A stretch of DNA of 64,000 bases from Channa striata (Eukaryota > Chordata > Actinopteri > Anabantiformes > Channidae): assembly GCA_033026295.1 (NCBI GenBank), contig CM065184.1, positions 14,821,501 to 14,885,500 on the forward strand, in the 5' to 3' direction. Positions 25,203 to 37,358 of the stretch are shown here, in pieces. Below the pieces are notes generated by a model, which saw nothing but the letters and a program-made list of their open reading frames with translations, did no database searches and was not told the DNA's origin. Position 1 is the stretch's first letter, and each line of letters opens with the position of its first letter. The position numbers and the translations under genes were made by a program.

Positions 25203-26531
25203 AGGCACGAAAAAGAGAGAAAAAAAGTGACAGACGTTATGGTGATGCAGGACATGAAGGTGCCACATGATGGCAGCCAAGCTCACAGCAAAGCATAAAA
25301 AAAATCAAATGAGATTCACATAATGACAGTATTTTTATTATAATGTAACTATTGTTACAGTCTGAGATTGTTGATTCTTCATTTTATTTTGTCATATTGT
25401 AACATACTGTATTTGATGTGTAAAATGGAATATCTTACTGCACTAGAAATGGTCTTGGCATTATGTGAGATTTAGAGAGATTAAATATGATTACTGAGAA
25501 TTCTGTTCTTCTTAACTTATCAAAGATAAAAATGTGCTGGTATAATGGCATATTGTTCATACTGATTTAGAGGAAACTATAAATTAATACAATTATTATT
25601 ATTATTTGTCTTTTGTACTTCAAACTTTGTCATGTTTTGTTTAATGACTGAACAATCACAGTGATTAACATGGTTGTCTGACAAACATTAATATTGCTAG
25701 GATTGATTTTTGAAGCATTATGCTGATTTGTGATCAGCCTGCTAGAAGTTATTTCCTTGGAACAAAGAGATGAAGAGAAACATTGGACAAATTATTTTTT
25801 CAATAACACAATATTTCTCTTCATCTGTGTGCAGCTGTCCATTAACAATTTCCCTATGAGGATCAATAAATCATGGGTTATGGACGTGTACTAAGAAATG
25901 AAATGGGCAATGAAATAGCAGGACACTTTATTTATAATGGAACATTTCTGTAAATGCGTGACCTGGGGTCACATTACATCACATAAACTAAATCAAACTA
26001 TTATGAGACACTTTGTGTGGTTTTGTTGTGTATGATGTGTATGATGAGTGTATGATGTCAAAGACCTCCCATGTTCTCACAGATGTTTGGGCAAGAATAA
26101 AATATTACACAGTGGCTTTACATATACACCAAAGCTAGAATCTGTACCTGAAAACAAAGGACAACAGCTGGATGTACAAAACCTGGCAGATACATACATT
26201 AGAATAAAATAAAATAAACAAGAGTAATCATGACAATTAGTAATATGCAACACCAGTAGTGTAATGACAGGAACTTTCGGAGAAATACTGTTAAATATAA
26301 AACGTGTCTGTGTGTTTGAGAGGACAAAAAGAGTACAATGTTAAAAATGATAAAAAACTTCTTCCACCAAACCCGAATATGTGTCTGGTCCCGGTGTTTG
26401 TTTTAATAAAATTGTCATCCTGTGTGTTTGTGATGCAGCTTCATATTCTCTGTTTTTTCATTTTGGTGCTGGAGAGATGCTTTGTGTGTATTTAGGTCAC
26501 AGATGGTGTCTTTAAATCTGAACGGCAGAGG

Positions 26532-26553
26532 GAGAGAGAGAGAGAGAGAGAGA
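26532..26553. repeat. (GA)11 microsatellite
   Basis: Uninterrupted GA dinucleotides in the spacer between perp and tmem26. Confidence 0.95.
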
Positions 26554-27437
26554 AGGTACTGAAAATGATATGTAGACACAATATGAGGCGGCTTCATACA
26601 CAATGAATAACTGTGACAGCAGCTCTGCTGATCTTACTTGGATAAAGCTATAAGCCCGTCAATGCTCAAATAACACTGATGCAATATCTCAAACCAAAAC
26701 TGTATGAGCCAAGAGAGTCTGTCAAAAGATGATATTATCAATTTAAATGTCAATACAGGGACGCACACAGTGGAGAGACACTCCTGTATGTCTGTCCATG
26801 CTATATATGCTGCATAAGAGAATTAAAACAGCAAAAATGGAAATTTAATAATATAAATATAATATTTGTAATATTCAGTTTTAAATGGAAGTGTAGTTTA
26901 GGAATTTATAAACAATAAAAGGATGATAAGAACAATAAAAGATGTAAATAAAAGATCATTGCTTGTTTAGAAGAATTGTTAATAGTGTTTTTGAAGCGGT
27001 ACAGAAATAAATAGAAGAACTTTGACAGTAATATGGATTGTTTTATGAGAGCTGTGTCAGGCCATGGGAAAACATAACAATGATTATATGATAGTGTAGA
27101 AATTGAACAGCCCGAGATATATACCGCTGTTCTGTTTACAGTACGTTTGTGGTTAAAATTAAAAAAGTTACACGAAAGTTCACATAAACCAGGGAGTAAT
27201 AACAATGGTGCTGGTGGTAAAACGTATGTGGCGCACACACCTCAATTTGAGCTGTTTACCTGAGTGAGTAATGTGTCGTATCTCCAGTCTATTTTTAAAT
27301 ATATTGCACTGCAATTCAATTTAATTTATGGACTTTTAAAATTATTTTTGTTGTGAATATCACACTTTTAAAAGATCATTGTCTAAAAAGGTCAAAAATG
27401 TCAGATTTTGATTTCTTATTTCCCTCAATGATTCTAG

Positions 27438-27785
27438 TACAACCCCAACACCAAAAAACATTGGGAGTATGAGTCAAACGTAAATATAAACAGAATCTAA
27501 TATTTTGCAGATTCCATCAACCCAGAATTTTATTCACAATAGATCATAAACAACATATCAGCTGCCGAAACTGAGAAAACTACAGTAACTGGTCTCCTCA
27601 CTTCGCCCTGTTCCTTTATAACTTTGTCGAGATGTGTTGCTGCCACCTACAGATGTTGAAACATCTCACTTTCAACAAAAGATATGTTGCTTACGTTTTA
27701 TTGTGAATAAAATATGGGTCGATGAGATTTCTGTTTTTATTTACGTTTTACACGTCTTTCCAACCTTTTTGGAATTGAAAAAGTA
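27438..27785. mobile_element. Foldback MITE related to a Tc1/mariner-type fish transposon
   Basis: The left end starts TACAACCCCAACACC. The right end, reverse complemented, starts TACTTTTTCAATTCC. The arms then align over about 120 bp: AAACGTAAATATAAACAGAA against AAACGTAAATAAAAACAGAA, then TTTTATTCACAATA in both, then CAACATATC in both. The element is thus nearly all inverted arms around a short centre, with no transposase. The termini resemble those of a widespread fish Tc1/mariner-like element, from memory. Both ends show TA at the boundary, as expected for TA target sites. Confidence 0.8.
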
Positions 27786-28316
27786 CTCGTGCTGAGATAA
27801 ATACAATCTCAGCCTCCATCAACATGCTGATGGCTTTGTGCTATCTGCTGCATCTGTTTTCCCTTTATGCGAGTCGTCCCTGCCCTCACTTTAGCTCAAA
27901 GAGACACCGGCCGTCACCGTGTTAGAAATCAGTCTGATCCTTATCCAGGCCGTAGCCTGGCTACTGTTACCGTAGGTGCAGTTAACAAATGAATTGTTGC
28001 ACTTTGAGATGAGTTTAAGATAATAATATTAGAATATGTTTTGTTTGGACCCTCACAGCTTTTTTCCGTCCTACTCTGCTCCCATCTTGTCCTCTGTGTC
28101 CCCTACCTGCTGTATTTTTGGTTTGTTGTCAATAAATGGTTGTTTTTTGTTATTGGCTGCTCACAGTTTTCGACTTCCAACAGCTAAAGTGATTTATCGC
28201 TAATTGATTCCTTTTATAGTGTGAAAAAAAGCAGACAGCAAGAATTCCGTTTGTTTACTGGTCTGCTTCGTCTCCCTGACGTTAGCTCGTCCTTCTCCTG
28301 AACTCATTCGTCCAAC

Positions 28317-31300
28317 TCACGGGATGGCGCTCTGCCGACTGCTGCTAGCTTTCGAAAGTCTAAAGTTATGGCATATAACAATCAATCTGTACAAGTTTAG
28401 TATGACCACGAGGAAGTTCTTAATGGCAAAGAAACCCAACATCTGGTGGAAGACGTTAAAGTAGGTCATGACGGTGAGCCGGACCACCAGGAAAGGCCCG
28501 TCTTGGATGAACAAGGCCTCCACGATGCTCCATATGTCCGTGCTGTATCGAGTCAAGAGGGACACCTCCTGGGCCCGCTGCTCGTTCTCATGGTTCGGAT
28601 TGGAGTTACCACTATTAAAAAAATAAAAAAAAATCTAATTTAATAGAAGAAATTGAAGAATCTGTAAAGATGACCATTGGGTGCAGGGTTTGTCATACCC
28701 CACAGTTTGCACTGGCTTTAATGCTATTTTTGTCTCAGCTAGTTTTTATTTTTAAACAACTGGATTTTGTTGTAGAGAAATTATAACTAACATGGCAATA
28801 ACTTTCATAGATAGGAATTTAATCGCCAGCCAAAGCAACATACAAGCAGCAATACTGTATGTCAGCGCCACTTGTTTCTTTAGGTGATTTAAGCTGAATT
28901 GAATATCCTCGCTGTGTTCTCTAGGGGGCAGCAAGTTCTAAACTGGCTGCATTGTTGTTCCCAGTGTGACAGTTTTTATCTAAATTGCCACTGGTAAATA
29001 TATAAAAAACTAAAATTATGTCAAGGTTTTGAGGTGATTTTTAGTTAACAGTTTCAAGTCAGAAAAACAAACACTTATGCTGACACAAGTGCTGACAATA
29101 AAAAAAAATGATGTTCAACTGAATAAGTCTAAAAATCTTTTTCAAAGTTTGAACATGCTTTATCTAAAATATAGTTTGAGAACTTCCTGTGTGGTGATTT
29201 ACAATGTGGTGAGGAGGTGACGGTATGATGCAAACAACAACATGAAAAAGGTGAAGAAAATGTGGCAGTTGTCTGCAGTCGTGTCCAGGCAAGCTCTGTA
29301 AATGAACCGTGGCCGTGGGGGTGTTAGTTAAAGTCAAAGAAGTCTTCTCAGTGAGGTACTGCAAACAAAGAACACTTTAACTTTAAATATTAACAGAATT
29401 GTTTCACTACTCTAAACTAGTGTGCAGTTACCGAACACTATATCTCATATAGTAAACTCAACATTTTTGTAAAAATCTAGTAAACTTGCTTCGTGATTTT
29501 TATGAAGCATCACTATTTGCACATTATGCATAATGAGTACATTCACTTTTTTGTCATTTACGTACACTTGACTGGAAATAGTTTTATAGTTTGAATAAAA
29601 CGTTAATGGAAAACTCATAACCATGCTTTTGTGCAATTTCCTTCATAAAATATCTAAATATTCTTCAAACATTAGGGACGAGCGTAAAACTCCACAGCAG
29701 CAGCAGCAGCTTGTTTTTTGTTCAATTTTGAACCAGTGTTCAGGGAAAACGATAGAAATTTTGACATGTACAGCAGAAATGAGACCTTGAATGGAGTCGA
29801 CGTGATTTGCTCGAAAGCTCCAGCAGCTGCTAAATGTCCTCACCCGCTGTTTCCAAGCCCATGCATGAACTTTTGACGCCCCAACATGTCGCCTGTGCTT
29901 GACAACACTTTTTGTGTTTACGCAGCAAATGAAACACACTGCGTACGTCCACATGTTCACATGAAAAGACGGAGGCACGCCCACGCGAGCAGACGCAAAC
30001 ACGCTGTAAACACTGTGACGGAAAAGCAGCTTCATTCGTAAACACTCCTGCGAGTGCTACAGTGTTCTAAATGTGTTATGACATTATTAACAAAATCAAC
30101 ACCCACGTTTGAATTATTAAAGGTCCACTTATAAAAAATGGAGACTAATAGCAGGGGGTTTTTCTTTTCAGAGAACAAAGCTGGGCTGTTTCTAATCACA
30201 TATAAGGTTCTTTTTTCATGCAAGCATGTCCTTTGTTCCCTCTGACTGCAGCAGGCGGGCTGACATTCTTTGCTGTGCTCAGTCTAACAAGTTTCAGACA
30301 CACATCTCACAGCTGGGCCTGGCCTCAGTGGTTTCTCCTTATCAGCCAAGCTCAGAACGTGTTTCTGAAACAAAAAATGCCAGTTACGTTTTACGCCTGA
30401 TAACAGTTGAGACCTGGAGCCTCTTTGAGTCCAAATTCATGAATGAACCTATGAGACTGGCTTTCCTTTCCAGTGACTGTCAGCATTTATACGGTGTCCC
30501 CTACGCACTCCCTTCCTGTTCGTTTTTTCTTCTCGCAGCTTTTAGAACTACAAGATGAGTAAAACAGATTTCCAGGTTGACCTAGATGGACGCTCACTGT
30601 TTGCTTACGCTACATGACTGGCCTGGATTCTGGTGACTTCACTAACATTTTGCCAAGTTCGAAAAGTGTTGTTTACGATTTCACACACAAGGAAGAGGTT
30701 ATTCACAATAATGCACGGCTGTAATTGCTAAATGAGAAGCACATTCAATGGTTTAACGCACTGACCGGCCAGATGTAGTGGGAATTGCAACATGCTCCAC
30801 GTCCATACACCCAGGATAATGTAGACCAGCAGACTATTTTTCTCTCTGGAAAAGACATATGGAAAAAAATGCACATTCTCAAAGTCAGTCCCATGAGTTT
30901 CAGTAAATGTCCATTGCTTTTTTCAGTGAAGGCACTGATGTCAACACATCTGCCAAATGATTTAAGGACACAGGCTGGGTAACTCCACCTTAGAACCGCA
31001 CGAGTCCAACAACTTATACAGCGGGAACATGAGGCTCTGTCTAGACACTATAAAGCAAATTCATAACCAACAAGCTGCATGATTAGCCACTCACTTGACA
31101 TCTGACAGCGTCTCACTAGTAAATTCGAGGATGTCTGCCGCTGTGCCAACGAAAATGAGGAGAAGCTGCGAGAGCTCGTCACGGGTGACTCCGCCGCCAA
31201 GGGGGAGCAGCCATTTCCCCACTATGACGAGGATGAGCAGGATCTGATGGAGAGCCAGGATCCAGTCGTTGGAGCACACGGCTGAAAATATCTGGTTAAT

Positions 31301-34300
31301 GTGCTGGAAAACATAGAGAAATTCAAAGTTATTCCTTTGTTTTAATGCTCTCCAGCCAGTTATCATCCTCAATATGAACCTGCAGCTCATTCTGGTAGCG
31401 ATCAATGTCAGGACTTAATACATTAAGCATATGGCATTTGACATTCTATATTATTCTTATAAAGTGTTTTAATTTTGACTTTCCTCTGAGTCTGTGTTTC
31501 TCAGCCCTATGTACCATAAACCTACTGACGGCATGAAACTAAGTCCTTTCAATGAGGCTTTATTTATCTAAAACTGGTCCTTTGTCATGAACAGTTTAGG
31601 CACAATGCCCATCGCATCGTCGTTATGCAACAGAGTGACTTGAGCAGATGTTGCACAACAATGGACCTGTAGGTCACATGGGAATAAGAGGTATTCAGTG
31701 CTGACTTTATTGTTTTCTATATTTTTACAATCCCAAAAATGCCGGACGTGACTATATTATAAATCTGGAATACAGTGAGCGGCCGGGGGCCAGGGAATGC
31801 AGCCAGCTGTTTGCTTTGCCAAATTTGCATACAGTAAATGGGCGTAGTGGTGTTCAAGTTGTGTTTATAGAGTTATTTTAATGGCTCTCCTCTTACTGTT
31901 TTTACAGCTGGATTCAGTAATGTTTGTTATTAAAGCAAGAAATTGTGATATACTCCAATTTTCTCTGACTTTACTGCTGCTGTGGTTGCTAAAAATTAAA
32001 AAATATCAACGTGGTCGTCTAACTTCACAAAAATATTGGTGCTATGCTCACGTGTTAGCACATCTTTAATATTTGTGCAGCGCAGATCTCTGTTCTCTCG
32101 TGTTTATGACTTTGCAAACTTTCTCATTCTACATGCTGCTTCTTGATGCTATTAAAAAGAGAAATGTTCATTTTTTTTGGCATCAAGATGTTTTGTTAGG
32201 CTTCTCTGACCTGTGGAGTTCTTCAGGGATGATTTCTTTTCTTTTTTTTCTTTCTACATATAATATCATTCCTGTGTTGATGATGTTCAGCTTTCGTCTG
32301 AAACCTGGCTGATTTATATCTTCCTAATTTCAAATTTTACAATAAATTCTTGTGTTGGTCTTTAAATGTGAAAGTATTTGCCAATTCAGGTGTTCTGACT
32401 TGTTGTTTCCAGTTTCACAGAGCAGCACAGCCTCTGTTCTGGAACAACTGGTTCGATTTATTAGGTTTATTATATTTTATTTATTAGGGTTATTATATTA
32501 TATTACAGTCATGTATTAATACCCCGTGTTTTATTTACATGGTTTTTGTGTGTGTAAAATTTAAATCCACCTGATCAAAGCAGGTCTTAATATGAGTCAA
32601 ATACAACCTAAACAACATTATTCAATTTTTTTAATCAGCTGTTGTGCAGATCTCTATAAAAGCAGAAGTTTGCTATGCTGGAACGTTCATGTGTGTTTTA
32701 ACACGACGCCAAAAAGGAAAGTTATAAGCCCTGGTCTTAAAGGAGCAAATGTGTCTGCACATCAGAACAATTCCAAAAAGTTTGGAGTTCATTGTTCTGC
32801 AGTGAGAACGATTATTCCGGAATGGAAAGCCTTCAAGACAGTTACCAATCTTCCAAGGACTTGACATCCCAGCACATTCAACCTCGAGGTCAGAGCGTGC
32901 AATGCTCACATTAAAAAAAAACCCAAGAGCTACATCTCAGTTCACACAGGCGTCATTGAGCACGTTAAATGTTAAAGTTTATGAGAGCGCAATTAGAAGA
33001 AGAGCGAACAAGTATGGCTTGTTTGGAAGGGACGTCAGAAAAAAGCGTCTTCTGTCAAAAGAGAGCATGAAAGTGCGGCTGAGGTTTGAAAAAATGTCTC
33101 TGAACAAACCACAAGGCTTCTGTAGACCAAAGTGGAGCTTTAAATGCACTGCCCCAGCATTACAGCAGAAACACCTCGTTCCCACTGTCAATTTTGGGGG
33201 TGTTTGGAAGTTGATCGTGACCTCATCTGACTGACGGCTAAAGTTTGGGCAAAATGTGTCATGCAACAGGAGAATGATGTAAAGTACACAAGTAAAGACA
33301 CACGGTTTTAGAATGGCCCAGTCATAGCAAGACTCACACGGAAGTGATGTAGGACAGTTCTGCATATTAAAATGCCCACAATCCTTAAAAAGACCTGAAG
33401 CACTGTTTTACAGGAGAATGGGCCAAAACTCCTCCATAAAGATGTGAAACGATTTCTTCAAATCACTGCCACCAAAGGTGGATCTACAAGCTGCTGAATC
33501 ATGGTTTTCACTGGCTAAGTTTGTTAAATACATAATATTAATGGTAAAAAAAAAAAAGTATTTGCCTAATACTACGGACTGTTATGATCAGATGATTTCT
33601 ACTATGTTTTGGCACAAAAAAATCATAACTTTCCTACATAACTGGACGCACTAAAGGGAGAGGCCAGGTCTTTCTAGAAACTTGGCTTATATTCATGGGA
33701 AGACAATTTTTCCTCTCACCAGTGGTTCTTTCTGAATTCTTTAAACCCCAGGGCTGCATCCGGTTTCCCAGTCCTCGGAGGTTTTACTTCTGCATTCATT
33801 CGAAATTGGCAATCAGAGGTATCTGTTTGAAACTCTGCTTTACAGATAATGGGAACTGTGAGTCTCGAGGCAGTGCGTGTCATCCTGAGGTTGTAGTCTA
33901 ATGAAATCCAGGACTTATATAGAGAGTTGCTAAACTGACAAGCCATGATTCATAGTTTGGCAGTGAGGCCACATCTCTTCATAAAATAAATACGACATTA
34001 TAGATTGTACAGAAGAGCAGTTATAGAATAAGTAGATTACTTTACTAGTAGTCTCAGTTCACATTGTTGACTCTTGTTTACAAAGAAACAAAAAGCACAC
34101 ATCAAAAATCAAGCAAATGCAAATGAATGAGGGAAATGATAGTATCGGCTCATTGTCTCAATTCAATTAGTGAGTGATCAACTTATCTGACTAGAAGCTA
34201 TTGTCAGTAGAATTTACAGTGCATGCTGTTTAGTCATGTGAAACCTATTTGCCGACTCAGAATGAGTGGGAGATAATGGATGGAAAGTTATTTCTAAGGT

Positions 34301-36432
34301 GGTTGTTGAGTTGTTCATGTTTGAAAACTTTAATTCTGCATGATCCAAATGATCAAATTTAACATGGATGGTTCAAGCAGAACGCTGCAGCACTTTAAAA
34401 ATTGACAATAAAATGCGCTTGTCCGAGTTAGATGAGATAATTAATGACACTTTAACAGCACGTGTTTCCATTGGTAGCTGGTTGAAAACGCTGTGCGTGT
34501 CATTGGAGAGCTGTGTGCTGACACCGTGCAAAAAGCTGCAGAGTGGCAATGGCGTTAACAGCATGACTAGGACTAATTCCTAGAGTTTACCACATGTGAT
34601 GACAAACTGTCCTGTAACAGTGACATCAGTACCAGACAATAACGCGAATAACAATGAAAAAATAGCGTGTAAGGAGAACTGATTTAGCAAGTTTCTTGTT
34701 CCTGGATGGTTTCACTACCCTACATGTTAGACTGTAATCCACACAGCACTGTCAGCTGCTTCTATATGTCATGGGAAAAAATGCGGACTCCCACCTTTCT
34801 CAATCGTCTGCTCTTTAGCAGATGCAGAATATACAGACAAGTAAAGTTACATACAGAACATGTCACTCACCTTCAGAATGTTTGGGTTTGTGAGGTTTCC
34901 CGTTGTTTCGTTCAGAGTGATCAGGCTACGCACATTTTCCCAAGAGTCAAGCTTATTGCACTGGAAAGAGTTGAAACAGGCTTTTCATTGATGGAATTGC
35001 ACAAATTACAAGTAAACTTAAAAGCGTTCATCTAAAAGAAACTGTGGTGCTTGATGAAACTCAGTAACAAATAATGAATCCGTAAATGAATTTACAACTG
35101 GGCCTTCACGTGCGAGTAGCTGGAGATTTTTCAACCCACACACCCACAAACATCTGGAGCAAACTTTTTATGAGCATGAGAGCTGATGCTCTCTTTGGAT
35201 TTCTGGCATGCAGTACCTGGGAGCCGCTGGCTTTGTCCTGCTGGTGGTGGAGCTCCAGGAGCCAGATGGAAGGAATGATACTGATTAGAAACAGAAAGAT
35301 GGGTGGAGAAAACCTGCAAGACCACAAAGAGCGTTGTCAACACAATTTCATCGAAAAGATACATAGCGTTTGCTACAGAGAGCTGAATAAACTCGTTCAA
35401 ATATCAAGCGGCATTATTTAATTTCATTATGTTTCCAGATTAAAGAAAAATTGCTTAAAAGATTTTTTTTTCTTTGTTTTAGTTAGTAAATATACATGAT
35501 TTGTGGTTTTGCACATTGCTCTGACAAAACACAGAATCTTCCCCTTGGACTTGAGAAATCATGATGGTCTTTGGTGCTTTTTTTAGTATCTTATAGAAAC
35601 AAAAAACTGTTTAAAATGTTAATTGAATTTTATCTTATTACAATAAATCGCAATAAAAAACGCTTTGCTTTCAGTAAATAAAATGCATCTTGTTGTGTTT
35701 TTCACTGCGTGGCAGGGGCCCATTAGTTTTCTATGAATAAGCTATTACTATTATTAGTATCCACCCTGTATTGTATTAGATTGTATTACCTTTTCATCAC
35801 ATGCTACTTTAAGATGTCAGCCTTTGTGTATATCAGTAAATACAGCTGGCGAACAAGAGAGGAACTGCTGCAGACACCGCTGTGTGCTTATGAGGCTTTC
35901 GAAGTCTGGGGCACTTTTGAATTTCTGGAATAAGAGTTAAGGGCTGCCACCACTCCTCACTGTCCCAGGATGTGGTCAACAATAGCAGCAGACAGGATGG
36001 AGGATTTCTAGGAAGCTGGGGGGGATGGAGGAGATGCCAAAAAGTCTATTTAACTTAAGTGCTGTTAAACTATTTATAGGAGAAAATGCACAAAAAAAAA
36101 TCACTCTGTGCCCATTTTGCACATTAATGAATGGATTTTTTTTTTCTTTGCCAAGGGTCCAGTGCCACAATGCATCCACAGGTGTGCTGTTAATTGTTAA
36201 TAACAATATTTCATCTCTTAGATTCATGCTCCTTTTCTTACCATTTGTAATCTTGGCCCCTTCGCCTCTTCAGTGTTACAATCATTTCCAGGACGAGCGG
36301 CAGAAACAGGACGGTCAGCAACCAGTAAGTGGGCTCCTTCTTCACCCATGTCACCCTCCAGACCCCGGCCAGGGACACCAGGATGAACAGGGCTCTGGTG
36401 ACGATGGCGCACACGAACTTCAGCAGGCACAT
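28317..36432 (-). CDS. tmem26: Transmembrane protein 26 (complete CDS, 6 exons)
   Basis: TMEM26 is a multi-pass membrane protein of unclear molecular function; in mammals it is used as a surface marker of beige adipocytes. Exons are 36432-36242, 35313-35217, 34960-34871, 31303-31095, 30845-30762 and 28611-28317. The total is 966 nt, exactly 322 codons including TGA, so 321 residues (human is about 368, longer at the C-terminus). The ATG has G at -3 and no upstream in-frame ATG. About eight hydrophobic segments are visible, at roughly 4-25, 36-54, 68-86, 140-162, 170-187, 200-218 and two in exon 6. Diagnostic strings are GVWRVTWVKKEP, LLELHH, LLPLGGGVTRDELSQLL, FVGTAADILEFTSETL, WTWSMLQFPL, and FIQDGPFLVVRL followed by KNFLVVILNLYRL. 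The exon 3 loop has sequons N113-E-T and N118-L-T. Exon 5 must use donor GTGCGT to stay in frame. The gene is divergent from arid5b. Confidence 0.95.
32590..33520 (+). pseudogene. Degenerate Tc1-like transposase gene in tmem26 intron 3
   Basis: Read on the plus strand, three frames hold pieces of a Tc1-family transposase in the expected order. First comes a helix-turn-helix-like piece with VRTIIPEWK and TVTNLPR (about 32780-32860). Next is a piece with IRRRANKYGLFGR, KRLLSKE and LNKPQ (about 32970-33115), then HLVPTV with GGVWK (33170-33215). The nucleotide tail after 33260 still resembles the Tc1 C-terminal region (CAACAGGAGAATGAT and GGGCCAAAACTCCTCC). Frames are broken by shifts and stops, and I cannot locate the acidic catalytic residues intact. 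It is antisense to tmem26. Terminal inverted repeats are not clear; the outer limits could reach about 32350-33570. Confidence 0.85.
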
Positions 36433-36867
36433 CGCGCCGGCCGGCTGCACGTCGACGCTCAATCCACCCGGACCCCCGGAGACTTCTGCTGCAGAGATCA
36501 GCTGCTTTTTTTCGAACAAAGTTCCCAAAGTTTAGGCCCCGCCTCTACAAGCACAGTGTCATATCCACTTTTGTCCTGAGAGATCAGATCCGATCCGATC
36601 CGATCACATACCGAGGGGACAATGGCGCTGCAGAATTTTAAAAAAAGGGATCCGGTTAAAGTCTGGACAAAACAAACAGTGTGTGAGAGCTCATTCACTT
36701 CCACTCAATGATTTATGGATGACATCACGTCCATCACCAACTCCGAGCGCAAACAGCAGGGGGCGGCAGCGGCACGTCAACGTCCGCGGACGACTTACGC
36801 ACGTACGTCATGACGCACCAGAACGTGCCGGAAGGATTGAGACTGTGGCGAGAAACCGACGGTGCAG
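36433..36867. promoter_or_regulatory. tmem26 promoter region, possibly divergent
   Basis: This GC-rich stretch follows the tmem26 ATG on its upstream side. It holds a short CCGAT pentamer repeat (36583-36605), a YY1-like CAATGGCGC (about 36620), a near-consensus CTCF core ACAGCAGGGGGCGG (36753-36766), CRE-like TACGTCA/TGACGCA (36804-36817) and an ETS-type CCGGAAG (36828-36834). The plus strand then reads GCAG|GTAAAA, a good splice donor at 36867. tmem26 certainly starts leftward here. A rightward transcript is inferred only from these motifs. Confidence 0.5.
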
Positions 36868-37318
36868 GTAAAAGTCCCGAATGCAAACGATTTAAAATTC
36901 ACAATGAAAACGTCTGACAGGTTTAATGGACGTTACATTAATATTTGTGAACACTGTGAAAGTGACTCTGATATACTGATGTGCAGGTATAAGCTATAAC
37001 AACAACTAGAACTTCATCTGTTAGGGACATATGATCCATATTTCAATCTCTTTCTGAAATGAAAGGCAAAAATGCTTTAATAAATGAATGGACTAGAGTT
37101 TGGAAGTTGCAGAGTTAAAATACAAATACCACAATCTATATTTTACTGCATGTCTTAATATAAAGTTGCATTTCACAGCGGAAAAGAACAAATGTTGGTA
37201 CTTGGGTTTTATACACAGGAATATTTATAGTATTTTTTTTTATTTACACATTTTAGCTTATTTTATTATTATTATTTACTTTTTATAGGACCTATATTTG
37301 CATGTCAAACAAGTATAT

Positions 37319-37358
37319 GTATACTTGTTTATACTTATATAAGTATAAACAAGTATAC
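37319..37358. repeat. Perfect 40-bp palindrome
   Basis: Bases 37319-37338 (starting GTATACTTGTTTATAC) are the exact reverse complement of 37339-37358, with no spacer. An additional arm, AAACAAGTATA at 37307-37317, is inverted relative to 37320-37330, giving a three-armed arrangement. Confidence 0.95.

Larger units (their letters stand above)
25201..28316. other. perp-tmem26 spacer
   Basis: An AT-rich interval holding a GA microsatellite (26532-26553) and a foldback MITE (27438-27785). No gene is visible. Part of the right side must be tmem26 3' UTR, since that gene is transcribed leftward from 28317. Several minus-strand AATAAA candidates exist (plus TTTATT near 27526, 27695 and 27735), all inside the MITE. 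I cannot choose among them. Confidence 0.65.

Noticed and set aside
36238..36528. Longer N-terminus for TMEM26 starting at 36528
   Set aside because: The frame is open but begins at TTG with no ATG. The ATG at 36432 gives a protein aligned in length with the mammalian N-terminus.
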